From CAZEHO01 sp964511945 (lineage in GTDB: Bacteria; Actinomycetota; Acidimicrobiia; Spongiisociales; UBA11373): a DNA stretch of 64,000 nt. Position numbers and translations under genes: made by a program. The notes under the pieces were generated by a model, which saw only the letters and a list, made by a program, of their open reading frames with translations, did no database searches and was not told the origin of the DNA. Position 1 is the stretch's first letter. Every line of letters starts with the position of its first letter. The DNA lies in assembly GCA_964511945.1 (NCBI GenBank), contig CAZEHO010000002.1, positions 332,783-396,782 of the forward strand, written 5' to 3'. Of the stretch, positions 43,453-51,584 are shown in pieces.

Positions 43453-43812
43453 CTAGACGGGCGTCACCGCGTCGTGTCCCGATCCCAAGGGGCAGGCAAA
43501 CGGCGTTGCGGCAGACGGGTCGAACGAGAGCTCGCTCCCACAGATCGAGCAGGTTCGGAGCGGGTCGGCGAGCGAGGACACCAGCTGGCGGGAGCCGTCT
43601 TCACTTGCGGCGTGGGCGGCCTTGTCCATCAGGGTCACCGCGTCGCCTGCAGTCACCACTCTGACGGCCACGGATCGGTGTGGAGTGATCCGGGCCCAGA
43701 AGAAGGTCGTCCGCCCGTCGGTCCCCCGGCCCCATATCACGGAGTGGCCCTGATCCTGGATGCGGGCCAATTCGGCGGCGGCGGTCGGGGTGAGGCGGGG
43801 CTGTGCTGGCAC
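43453..43812 (-). CDS. Small zinc-ribbon protein of unknown function
   Basis: 119 residues from GTG 43812. A compact N-terminal domain with WGRGTDGRTTFFWARITPH is followed by a C-terminal CSICGSELSFDPSAATPFACPLGSGH with Cys/His ligands for zinc. No family recognised. It ends seven bases from the convergent aldo/keto reductase gene; TACCGT lies eight bases upstream of GTG. Confidence 0.6.
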   Translation of the reverse strand: MPAQPRLTPTAAAELARIQDQGHSVIWGRGTDGRTTFFWARITPHRSVAVRVVTAGDAVTLMDKAAHAASEDGSRQLVSSLADPLRTCSICGSELSFDPSAATPFACPLGSGHDAVTPV

Positions 43813-43820
43813 GAGCGCCG

Positions 43821-43826
43821 ACGGTA
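43821..43826 (-). promoter_or_regulatory. -10 box of zinc-ribbon gene
   Basis: TACCGT on the minus strand, eight bases before GTG 43812; no ribosome-binding site. Confidence 0.4.
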
Positions 43827-43907
43827 GCGCAATCGAGAAGAGGCCGAACAGCCCTGGCAGCGCTCAGCACGTCCCTGCACACTCGCGGCGTGGACACAGG
43901 GGGTGGC

Positions 43908-44642
43908 ATGAAGGTACGAGTGCTGGTCCTGGTGGCAGCCGGGGCACTGGTCGCGAGCGCTTGCGGCAGCAACGACACCGGGCTCGTGACGACATCGATC
44001 TCGACGTCCGTCGTTGAGTTCCAGTGTCCCGATCCAGTGGCGGTCACGACCGCCGAAGAGATCCTGGCCATCCTCGCCGAAACCGATTGGCGCGGATCGG
44101 CCGCGTATTCGATTGGGACCGTGTCGATGACACCGGATCTCGCGGTTTCGGGGACGGTGGTCCTCCACGCCGAGGATGTCCCGGTGCCGGCCTCGTGTCT
44201 CGAGAGGAACGACTGCTTCGACGGCGCTTCGTTCCTGATGGGCGGGGGGTACGAGGGGGTGACGATCGACGGAACGGCGGGACCCGACTTCCAGACCGGT
44301 GCGGCCACGCTGACGCTCAGCGACACGACCATCCGGCTGCAGCCGTATCTCCGCGACACCCATCCCGGCCCTTACAACGCCGTGCCGTTCGTCTCGGTGG
44401 CAGAGGCTTGCAGCACACCGTGCCGGGAGGGGTCGAAGCGGTGCCCGGTCGATGGAGTGTGCTATGCCGAGGGCGACATCTACTGCCGTCGGTGTGAAGG
44501 GTTCAGTGCTGCGGATTGTGTCTGCCGGCTTCCGGACGCTTCGTTTGCGGACGACGGTGAGTTCTGCAGCTACCCGTTGACGGGCGACGTCATGTGCGCC
44601 GGCGAGTGCCGGAACGGGACCTGCGTGGCCGAGGGGTGCTGA
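43908..44642 (+). CDS. Cys-rich lipoprotein ending in Cys
   Basis: 244 residues from ATG 43908 (AGGGGG upstream). Lipobox LVASAC (Cys19), a middle beta-rich region (about 40-165), and a C-terminal domain of roughly 75 residues with about 13 Cys, such as CSTPC, RCPVDGVC, CRRC and CVC, ending CVAEGC at the terminus. The Cys spacing suggests a disulfide-rich extracellular module. The stop is four bases before an ICMT-like methyltransferase gene. No family recognised. Confidence 0.7.
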   Translation: MKVRVLVLVAAGALVASACGSNDTGLVTTSISTSVVEFQCPDPVAVTTAEEILAILAETDWRGSAAYSIGTVSMTPDLAVSGTVVLHAEDVPVPASCLERNDCFDGASFLMGGGYEGVTIDGTAGPDFQTGAATLTLSDTTIRLQPYLRDTHPGPYNAVPFVSVAEACSTPCREGSKRCPVDGVCYAEGDIYCRRCEGFSAADCVCRLPDASFADDGEFCSYPLTGDVMCAGECRNGTCVAEGC

Positions 44643-44645
44643 CCG

Positions 44646-45533
44646 ATGACGCTCGACGGGACCGAGGGCGTCATCCGGGTCGTCGGACTGATCGTGTTCG
44701 TCGTGGCTTGGATCGAAGCCGGCCGCGGGGCGGCACGGGCTTCTGCCCGGATTCCCGGGGCTGCCTCGTCGCTTGCCGGACGTATCGGCATGCTTCCGGC
44801 CTACCTGCTCGTTGCGGTTCCCTACTTCGCTGTGTGCGCGTTGCTGTGGACCCCGATTCCCGTGGACCTGTCGGTGCCGTGGCGCGTGACCGCCCTCTCG
44901 GCCGGCGCGCTTATCGGTCTCGGCGGTGCCGCCCTCTATCTGGCTGGTCGGTGGACCCTGGGTCCGGAGTACAACGTGACCGGGACCTGCGGGGCTCAGC
45001 TATTCGACGACCACCAGCTGGTGGTTGCCGGCCCCTACCGTCGCGTACGCCATCCGATGTTCATCGGGGTTGCTCTCGGGGCACTCGGCGGCCTCCTGGT
45101 GTATCGCACCTGGACGTTTGTGTTCGTCATCGCAGCGCTGCCCGGCCTGTGGCTCCGGGCCCGCGCCGAGGACCGGCTGCTGGGCGCGCACTTCGGCGAC
45201 CGGTATGAGGCGTACCGCGCCGCGGTGCGGGGGTGGATCCCGCGGCTGCGGGTCAGTCCGGAGGTCGATGCCCTGGGGCCGCCCTCGCCGCGTCCCGGTC
45301 CGATCGGGCAGCTCCGGGAGCGCCTCGCCCCCAACACCACGATCGGCGGCAGGCTGTTGCGCGGATTGGTGATCGCTCCCGGCAGCGGGTGGGTCGCGTT
45401 GGCGTCACCGTGGCCGTCATGGTTGAGGATCGCCGCCGCCGTGACGATGGCAGCATCAATCGTCTCGGCCGTCTCCGGTCACTGCTTCATGCGTGACGTC
45501 GCCGGGCTCTTCACCCCCGGTCGAGCGCGCTGA
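44646..45533 (+). CDS. ICMT-like membrane methyltransferase
   Basis: 295 residues, about five to six TM helices. The C-terminal half has the isoprenylcysteine carboxyl methyltransferase/PEMT pattern: VAGPYRRVRHPMFIGVALGALG, then RARAEDRLLGAHFGDRYEAYRAAVRGWIP, which form the SAM-binding and cytoplasmic active site. Bacterial members methylate varied small molecules or lipids; few are characterised. An extra C-terminal stretch with two more hydrophobic segments (about 240-295) is unusual. It follows the Cys-rich lipoprotein by three bases and overlaps the convergent radical SAM gene by 23 bases. Confidence 0.78.
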   Translation: MTLDGTEGVIRVVGLIVFVVAWIEAGRGAARASARIPGAASSLAGRIGMLPAYLLVAVPYFAVCALLWTPIPVDLSVPWRVTALSAGALIGLGGAALYLAGRWTLGPEYNVTGTCGAQLFDDHQLVVAGPYRRVRHPMFIGVALGALGGLLVYRTWTFVFVIAALPGLWLRARAEDRLLGAHFGDRYEAYRAAVRGWIPRLRVSPEVDALGPPSPRPGPIGQLRERLAPNTTIGGRLLRGLVIAPGSGWVALASPWPSWLRIAAAVTMAASIVSAVSGHCFMRDVAGLFTPGRAR

Positions 45534-47052
45534 ACCCGCTTCCCAGCTTGAGCCGCGCCAGCGACGGCCACGCCTGCGAGGCGCAGAACGGAGCAGCCTG
45601 GTGTCGCCCGTCCTTGCCGACGGCTCCGGCGTGGACGCAACACTGCAGCAGGCGCTCCTCGATCATCGTGTGGATGTCCATGAAAGGCTTGATGGTCACT
45701 CGTTTCACCCGCTTGCCGAGGAGCCTGCGGAGACCATCGCCGCGTCCCTTCACCATCGCCACCGCCCGCAGCAGTGCCTTGACACCGCGATCACCGTGTT
45801 CGAGCACCTCGACCAGGATCTCGGCGACGTCTGGATGGGTGAGCGAGTTGCGCTCGCTGAGCAGCGATGAGAACCGGGTCGTGGTGAGAACGGTGAGGGC
45901 GTCGTCGAGTTCGGGGTCGACCACTCGATTGGCCACCAGGCCCACGTTTGCCTCCAGCCGTTCTGCGCCAACCAGCGACACCAGGGAACGCCAGCGGCGC
46001 CTCGGCAGGCGGAACAGGAAGCCGACCGTTGCGCAATGAGGGTGGGAACAGGGGAGCGCGGTCAGGTCGTGGCCGCGAACCAGGCCTCCCGTCTGCTGCT
46101 CGATGCGCCGCAGTGTTCCGGTTCCCGTCAGCCGATCCAGGGGATCGATGCTCTCGGATCGGCCGGAGGAAAACACCGGCTGGTAGGCGACGCCGCCGAT
46201 GAAAGGGGTGTCCATCGCCAGTTGCAGCACCGGACCGATCTCGCGGTCGTTGATTCCCTTGGCGGCTGTCATCACCAGCGTGGTGAACACCTCGGCCTCA
46301 CTCAATCTGCGGACGGCCCGCTGCTTGATCTCGCTGAGGTCGGCTCCCCGCAGCCGCCGATGGGCCTCCGGATCGAAGCCGTCGAACTGCAGGTAGACCT
46401 CGACCCTGCCGCGCAGTTCGGCCAGCGTGTCGAGCAGGAGATCATCGCGGGCAACCGCCACGCCGTTGGTGTTGATGAGGATCCTGACGATGTCGCGGTC
46501 GACGATCTCCCGCAGCATCGGGATGAATTCGGGATGGATGGTCGGCTCTCCGCCCGAGAGCATCACCACGTCGAGGCGTCCACCCTCCAACTCCAGCCGG
46601 CGATCGATGTTGACCAGGACTTCACCGATCGACGCCCTTCCCAGGGCTTCGGGAGCAGCGGCTACGAAACACGTTGGACAGCGCAGATTGCATCCGGCGG
46701 TGATGTCCTCCACCAGGATGCAGGTGTGCTGGATCTGAGATCCTCCCAGCCCGCGGCGATAGCACCCCGGCGCCGAACTGAGGTCATCCGGTGAGTCCGG
46801 GGTCGGCGGCTTCGTCGGAGCCGTCCACCGCTCCAGCCAATCGAGCAGCGCGGCATCCTCCTCGTACAGCGTGGTGATCTCCCCGTGGGTGGGGCAGTGG
46901 CGGATCAGCCAGACACTGCCGCCGGAATCGACCAGGCGGCCGTTGAGTCGAGCCACCTCGTCGAGCGGCCGGTTGGGGTCGTCGGTGTGGCAGCGGGGAC
47001 AGAACGCCCGGACCGCTCGTCGAAGCTCGACCGGGTCCGGTTGGATGGTCAT
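45511..47052 (-). CDS. Radical SAM protein of the Tes/membrane-spanning lipid synthase type
   Basis: 513 residues. N-terminal CPRC (18-21) and RHCPTHG (Cys53) form a rubredoxin-like site; radical SAM cluster CNLRCPTC (Cys121, 125, 128); GGEPTIHPEF follows. A C-terminal Cys-rich end (RLLQCCVHAG and APFCASQAW) may bind a further cluster. This layout matches the COG1964 group that includes archaeal tetraether lipid synthase Tes, known to join lipid tails by C-C bonds and to have three Fe-S clusters plus a rubredoxin-like iron; bacterial relatives make membrane-spanning lipids. ATG 47052 overlaps the stop of the Lgt-like gene. The assignment is from motifs and order; the actual substrate is unknown. 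Confidence 0.72.
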   Translation of the reverse strand: MTIQPDPVELRRAVRAFCPRCHTDDPNRPLDEVARLNGRLVDSGGSVWLIRHCPTHGEITTLYEEDAALLDWLERWTAPTKPPTPDSPDDLSSAPGCYRRGLGGSQIQHTCILVEDITAGCNLRCPTCFVAAAPEALGRASIGEVLVNIDRRLELEGGRLDVVMLSGGEPTIHPEFIPMLREIVDRDIVRILINTNGVAVARDDLLLDTLAELRGRVEVYLQFDGFDPEAHRRLRGADLSEIKQRAVRRLSEAEVFTTLVMTAAKGINDREIGPVLQLAMDTPFIGGVAYQPVFSSGRSESIDPLDRLTGTGTLRRIEQQTGGLVRGHDLTALPCSHPHCATVGFLFRLPRRRWRSLVSLVGAERLEANVGLVANRVVDPELDDALTVLTTTRFSSLLSERNSLTHPDVAEILVEVLEHGDRGVKALLRAVAMVKGRGDGLRRLLGKRVKRVTIKPFMDIHTMIEERLLQCCVHAGAVGKDGRHQAAPFCASQAWPSLARLKLGSGFSALDRG

Positions 47053-47852
47053 TCGAGCGCCACTCCACTCGAGACGGATTGGATCGGAACCGGACGGCGC
47101 TCTCGAAGGCGGCGGACCACGAAGAGAACCGCCAGTGGTGCCGTTGCCATCAGGAACACCTGTGATCCCGACAGGCCCCACAGGTACTCCGGGTTGCCGC
47201 GGACGAACTCCACGATGAAGCGGAACACGCCGTAGGAGATGAGGAATACCTTGAACGTGTCGCCCTCCGTCTTCACCCGGGGCCGGAGCCGAAACAACAC
47301 CCCGGTGAGGATCAGGAGGAAGACGATCTCGTAGAGGAAAGACGGGTGCATCGGTGCGCCGGTGAGACACTGCGGGCAGTTGGGGACCCGAGCGGCCACA
47401 TCGGCCGACAGCGTGATGCCCCACGGCAGCGAGGTCGGCGTTCCCACCTGCTCGGTGAGGAAACATCCGACCCGGCCGACGGCGAGTCCGAGAGCGACGG
47501 CCGGCGCGAACATGTCGCCGGTGCGGCGCCGGTAACCGATGAGGCGCTTGGTCACCTCGGCTCCGATGTATGCGCCGGCGAGGCCGCCCAGGACCGTCTT
47601 GCCGCCGTAGATCCAGATGTCGCCGAGTGTCGGGTTCTCGGCTTCCGGCAGATAGCGCCACAGGGTTCCCAGCTTGGTGAAGAGGGCGCCGCCGAGCAGC
47701 GAGCCACCGACGATCCACCACAGCACCGGGTCGTTGCGACCGTCCTTGCGGGCCAGGGCCACCAGCACCGCGCCGGCGACGGCGAATCCGGCCACGGTGA
47801 AGAACTCATGGGTCGGAATGCGCAGCCCAAACAGTGTCAGGTGGGGAAACAT
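47049..47852 (-). CDS. Lgt-like integral membrane protein lacking catalytic residues
   Basis: 267 residues, about seven TM helices, Lgt family. Conserved: GRVG (Arg127), MHPSFLYE and YGVFRFIVEFVRG (Arg211). Changed: where Lgt has HGG, this has LGG (Leu88), and the GRxGNF Asn is Cys (GRVGCF, Cys130); both are essential in E. coli Lgt. A CxxC pair (159-162) is inserted before HPSFLYE. So it is unlikely to be the housekeeping prolipoprotein diacylglyceryl transferase, though many lipoproteins in this window show the organism needs one. Coupled by ATGA to a Tes-like radical SAM gene, it may present phosphatidylglycerol or another lipid. Confidence 0.75.
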   Translation of the reverse strand: MFPHLTLFGLRIPTHEFFTVAGFAVAGAVLVALARKDGRNDPVLWWIVGGSLLGGALFTKLGTLWRYLPEAENPTLGDIWIYGGKTVLGGLAGAYIGAEVTKRLIGYRRRTGDMFAPAVALGLAVGRVGCFLTEQVGTPTSLPWGITLSADVAARVPNCPQCLTGAPMHPSFLYEIVFLLILTGVLFRLRPRVKTEGDTFKVFLISYGVFRFIVEFVRGNPEYLWGLSGSQVFLMATAPLAVLFVVRRLRERRPVPIQSVSSGVALE

Positions 47853-47924
47853 GCGATCAGGCAGCTCAGCTTCGCGTGAGGAAGCGGATCACTGCGATTG
47901 CGGGCAGCGCCATTCGGGTCCTCC

Positions 47925-48143
47925 TCAGTGCGCGCTGCCGAGCGCGACTGCGAACGCAATGAAGCAGATGCCGGCAGCAACGATGATCACCGAGAAGATG
48001 ATCAGGAGGGTCTTTCCCAGCCGGGACATCGGGGCACGAGGTGCGATCCTCCAATCGGCATCGACCGGGGTTTCACACTTCCAGCACGCCGTGCTTTGGC
48101 TCGAGCATCGGGCTCCGCAGCTGGGGCACAGAACCTGGGACAT
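47925..48143 (-). CDS. Small zinc-ribbon membrane protein
   Basis: 72 residues. N-terminal CPSCGARCSSQSTACWKC zinc ribbon, then one hydrophobic helix (about 45-67) near the C-terminus. ATG 48143 has GGAGATCG upstream. It reads toward the Lgt-like gene 73 bp further on, same strand. No function known. Confidence 0.6.
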   Translation of the reverse strand: MSQVLCPSCGARCSSQSTACWKCETPVDADWRIAPRAPMSRLGKTLLIIFSVIIVAAGICFIAFAVALGSAH

Positions 48144-48226
48144 ACGATCTCCTCCCTCGAGGCCCCTCTCGAGACCTCGGTGCCGACCCCTCGCAAGCAT
48201 CATGCTTCGCAACCGGGGCGCTGTCG

Positions 48227-48385
48227 ATGGGGGATTTCCCGGATCGGATCCCTGAGTGTCTCGTCGGCGGTCTTCGGGATCCGGTCGTCTCCGACTGCCT
48301 CGGCGGCGTCCTGACCCTCCCCGATGTCACCCGGCTCCAGCACATCGCCGAGGAGCGCGGTCGGCGCCGTTCCAAGAAGCAGTAG
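48227..48385 (+). CDS. Doubtful small ORF
   Basis: 52 codons from ATG 48227 (MGDFPDRIPECLVGG), ending in RGRRRSKKQ next to the epimerase start. It is the only coding candidate in the 250 bp between 48144 and 48394; no family, no clear ribosome-binding site. Confidence 0.25.
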   Translation: MGDFPDRIPECLVGGLRDPVVSDCLGGVLTLPDVTRLQHIAEERGRRRSKKQ

Positions 48386-48388
48386 CGT
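48383..48388 (+). promoter_or_regulatory. -10 box of epimerase gene
   Basis: TAGCGT, six bases before ATG 48395; no ribosome-binding site. Confidence 0.35.
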
Positions 48389-48394
48389 CGCCTC

Positions 48395-49156
48395 ATGGAC
48401 ACGCTGCTCATCACCGGCGCCGCCGGACTCATCGGCCGGCGGCTGATCCGCGAGCTGCGCGATCGTTTCCGCATCCGGACCCTGGACCTCGAGCCGACCG
48501 CCCAGATCGACGGAGTTGCCGAGGAGTTCGTCGGGGATATCGGCGACCGGAATCTGGTGCGAACCGCGGTCGCCGGCACGGATGCCGTGGTGCATCTTGC
48601 CGGGATTGCCGACGAAGCGCCGTACCCCCTGCTGCTTGACGTCAACGTGCTCGGCACCTATCACGTCCTCGAGGCCGTGCGCCTCGAGGGGATCCCTCGG
48701 ATCGTGCTGGCCAGCACCAACCGGGTGATGGGGTTGTACCCGGGTGACGTCGGGGTCGGCATCGAGGAGCCGCCCCGGCCCGATTCGTTCTACGCCGCCA
48801 GCAAGGTGGCGGTAGAGGCGCTGGGCCGGAACTACGCCGACCGGTTCGGGCTCAGTGTGGTGTGCCTGCGGATCGGCAGCTTCACGGGCGAGCCGCCGCC
48901 GGACCGCCGGTACTTGCGTACGTGGGTGAGCGAGGGCGATCTGGTGCGGGCGTTCGAACGGGCGGTGGTCCATCCCGGCGTGGCCTACGAGGTGGTGTAC
49001 GCCTGCTCCAACAACACGCGGTTGATGTGGCGCCACAACGGTGCGGCGATCGGATTCTCACCCCAGGACGACGCCGAGACCGCAGTTCCCGACCCCGAGG
49101 CGCTTCCACCGGGGGTGGACGTTCACGGTCAGCTCCGCGATCACCCCGGCGGCTGA
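48395..49156 (+). CDS. NAD-dependent epimerase/dehydratase (uronate dehydrogenase-like)
   Basis: 253 residues. Rossmann motif LLITGAAGLIGRRL (GxxGxxG), VVHLAGIADEAPY, and catalytic Tyr/Lys in FYAASKVAVEALGRNYAD with ASTNRVMG before it. The SNNTRLMWRHNGAAIGFSPQDDAE C-terminal part resembles uronate dehydrogenases, so oxidation of a uronic acid or epimerisation of a sugar is likely. Overlaps the convergent MFS gene by 16 bases. Confidence 0.8.
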   Translation: MDTLLITGAAGLIGRRLIRELRDRFRIRTLDLEPTAQIDGVAEEFVGDIGDRNLVRTAVAGTDAVVHLAGIADEAPYPLLLDVNVLGTYHVLEAVRLEGIPRIVLASTNRVMGLYPGDVGVGIEEPPRPDSFYAASKVAVEALGRNYADRFGLSVVCLRIGSFTGEPPPDRRYLRTWVSEGDLVRAFERAVVHPGVAYEVVYACSNNTRLMWRHNGAAIGFSPQDDAETAVPDPEALPPGVDVHGQLRDHPGG

Positions 49157-50319
49157 ACCGCCCGAGCCACCCGGCCGATCATGAAGGCCGCGGCGGTGAA
49201 GCCGATTGCCGACAGCGTGACCGTGATCGCGTGCGAGCCCGTGATGTCGAATGCGACTCCGGCGATGATCGGCCCGATCGCCATCACCATTCCGCTCAGC
49301 AACTGCTGAGCCCCCATCAACGTGCCGAGCCGGGTTGAGTCGTAGATCTCGGCCGAGTACACGGCGTCGAGCACCGGTCCGACTCCGATGGCGAGCCCGG
49401 CGGCCACCGTGTAGATCACGGCCACCGCGGTGTTGTCGGTCCACAGCAGGATGGCGGCTCCGGCAGCTCCGATCAGATACGTACCGATCATGGTCGGAGC
49501 GGAACCGATCCGCCTCACGACTGGGACCACGATGAGCCGTCCTCCCAGCTGGGTGAAGCCGCGGGCCCCCGTGTAGGCCGCGGCGGTGGTCAGTGTCATG
49601 CCGGCGGCCACCATGACCGGGATCTGATGGACCAGCAGGATGCCGTAGCCGAGGGCCGCGACGGGGGCGGCGATCAACTTCAAGCGGGACGGTGGGTGTG
49701 CCCAGGCATCCCGAAAGACCGTCCACAGGCCGGCCTCGGAGATGTCCCTCCCGGCGGAGCCACCGCCGGGGGTGAGCAGTGCCGAGAGCAGCAGCCCGCC
49801 CCCGGCCACGGCGCCCAGGATCCGCACGGTCGCAACCCATCCGACCCCCTCGACCAGCAGTGCGGTGATCGGCAGGAAGATCGGCCCCGCAAAGGCGCCC
49901 GCAATGGTGACCGCGGTGACGGACCGTTCGGGCCGGGTTTCATCGAAGCGGGCTGCCGCTGCGAGCGTGACGTGATAGAAGGATGTTGCTCCGATCAGCC
50001 CGCCGCCCAGCCCGAACCCCACCGCGAAGGCCGCCGGACCACCGGCGGCGGCGAGGACGATGGCAATCCCCCCCAGCAATCCGCCCGCCGCCATGGCGGG
50101 CCGGGCCCCGATCCGGTCGAGGGCTCTTCCACCGGCAACCGCAAGGATCGAGCCGACTAGTTGGGCGATCCCGTAGACCGCCGAGAGGAACCCGACCGTC
50201 CACCCGGTATCGGCCGCGATGGGATCGATGAGGACCGTGTAGGCGTAGAACCACGAGCCGAACGCGATGATCGTGGCAGCGCCGAGTCCGGCGATAGCTC
50301 GGTACGGTGGCCGGCTCAC
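49141..50319 (-). CDS. MFS transporter
   Basis: 392 residues with about 12 hydrophobic helices, RIGARPAMAAGGLLGG as the loop 2-3 signature, and FGLGGGLIGATSFYHV in the middle. Single-component major facilitator; substrate unknown. GTG 50319 is six bases after TAGGTT. It lies downstream of the radical SAM gene on the same strand. Confidence 0.85.
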   Translation of the reverse strand: MSRPPYRAIAGLGAATIIAFGSWFYAYTVLIDPIAADTGWTVGFLSAVYGIAQLVGSILAVAGGRALDRIGARPAMAAGGLLGGIAIVLAAAGGPAAFAVGFGLGGGLIGATSFYHVTLAAAARFDETRPERSVTAVTIAGAFAGPIFLPITALLVEGVGWVATVRILGAVAGGGLLLSALLTPGGGSAGRDISEAGLWTVFRDAWAHPPSRLKLIAAPVAALGYGILLVHQIPVMVAAGMTLTTAAAYTGARGFTQLGGRLIVVPVVRRIGSAPTMIGTYLIGAAGAAILLWTDNTAVAVIYTVAAGLAIGVGPVLDAVYSAEIYDSTRLGTLMGAQQLLSGMVMAIGPIIAGVAFDITGSHAITVTLSAIGFTAAAFMIGRVARAVQPPG

Positions 50320-50325
50320 CCGGCC

Positions 50326-50331
50326 AACCTA
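50326..50331 (-). promoter_or_regulatory. -10 box of MFS gene
   Basis: TAGGTT on the minus strand, six bases before GTG 50319; no ribosome-binding site. It lies only 13 bp after the radical SAM stop. Confidence 0.35.
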
Positions 50332-50343
50332 ACGCCGGAGCTC

Positions 50344-51483
50344 CTAGAAGTACTTGTCGAGCCCCATATGAGCATGAAGTTGGGCGAACCCGTCGGGTCC
50401 AAGCTGCCGCCACATCTCCAGGTAGTGACGCCCCTCGAACGGGAGGGCGTAGCGCTCCAGGCCCGGCTCGGTGCATACCCGGCAGCTGTCGTACTCGCCG
50501 ACCCCCTTGCGGAACTCCCGAGCGTCGGCGGTCCGCATCAGGTCGCCGAAGCGGGTGTCGAGGACGTTGCCGACTGCGACGTCGATGAGCGGGCAGGGAT
50601 ACACGTCCCCGGTCGATCGGATGAAGTAATAGTTGAAGCCCGCAGTGCAGGGCTTGTCCATGGTGCCCGTGTCCAGGAAGCGGCGCAGTTCATCGCGGAA
50701 GTACGACCACCTGAAGCGGTCACCGTCGTAGAACGCCCGCAGCTTCGCCAGATCCTCCTCACTGAATGTCAGTGCTTCGTCGAGATCGAGGTTGCCGTAG
50801 CGGGCGGGGGTCACGATGTACGGAGAGATGATCGTGAACAGGCCGCGGTCGTCGGCGTAGGCCGCAACGGCGTCCAGTTCGTCGATGTTGATCCTGGTCA
50901 CCGTCGTCTTGAGGCCGATCACCAGGTTCCCGAACCTCTCCCGGAGGTCAATCAGCCCGTTGATCGTGCGATCGAGACGATCGAACCCGCCCCGGTAGCG
51001 GCGGATCGTGTCGTGGGATTCTCCTATGGCATCGGTACCGCAGGCGAAGACGAGTCCGAGGCCGGCGTCGCGATATACGGCGGCCACGTGCTCGATCACG
51101 TCGAGGATGCGATCGGTGAGGAACCCGTTCGTGGTGATCGCCACCGAGCTCAGCTTGGTGAGATGACGCTGCTTCAGATCGGCGACGCCGAGCAGGACCT
51201 CCCGGATGTCGAAGCGCAGGAACGGTTCCCCGCCGGTGATGTCGAGTTCCCGCAGATCGTGGAGTTCCGGAGACCCGAGGACGCCGAGCCACTGCTCGAC
51301 GGTGAGTTCGGGGAGATCCTTTGGTGTCTTCCAGATGTTGCACATCACACACCGTGCGATGCAGCGGCGAGTGATCTCGAGACTGAGGGCCTGAGGGTCG
51401 GCGGGGTCGCCGCTCTCCTTCAGTTCGGCGAATCGCCGGGCCCGGGCCGTCAGTTCGGTCGGGATGTCCAACAGGTCTGCCAT
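50344..51483 (-). CDS. Radical SAM/SPASM-type enzyme
   Basis: 379 residues from ATG 51483 (GAGGAG upstream). Radical SAM cluster CIARCVMC (Cys41, 45, 48), DITGGEPFLRFD, and a C-terminal SPASM-like part with GDVYPCPLIDVAVGN and CRVC (SCRVCTEPGL). SPASM enzymes modify peptides or small molecules, or oxidise sugars and alcohols. No precursor peptide is seen nearby. The gene follows a class I methyltransferase on the same strand after 100 bp. Confidence 0.82.
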   Translation of the reverse strand: MADLLDIPTELTARARRFAELKESGDPADPQALSLEITRRCIARCVMCNIWKTPKDLPELTVEQWLGVLGSPELHDLRELDITGGEPFLRFDIREVLLGVADLKQRHLTKLSSVAITTNGFLTDRILDVIEHVAAVYRDAGLGLVFACGTDAIGESHDTIRRYRGGFDRLDRTINGLIDLRERFGNLVIGLKTTVTRINIDELDAVAAYADDRGLFTIISPYIVTPARYGNLDLDEALTFSEEDLAKLRAFYDGDRFRWSYFRDELRRFLDTGTMDKPCTAGFNYYFIRSTGDVYPCPLIDVAVGNVLDTRFGDLMRTADAREFRKGVGEYDSCRVCTEPGLERYALPFEGRHYLEMWRQLGPDGFAQLHAHMGLDKYF

Positions 51484-51584
51484 GGAGCTCCTCGTCACCC
51501 CATGGTCGCCGTCCGAGGCCACCGCGAGCAGAGGCGATGGTCCCCGACCGGTTGTGACCGTTGCCTGCCTTCCGGACTCCCCCC

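Noticed and set aside
47049..47852. Housekeeping prolipoprotein diacylglyceryl transferase
   Set aside because: The essential His and Asn positions are Leu and Cys; another gene outside the window probably serves this role.
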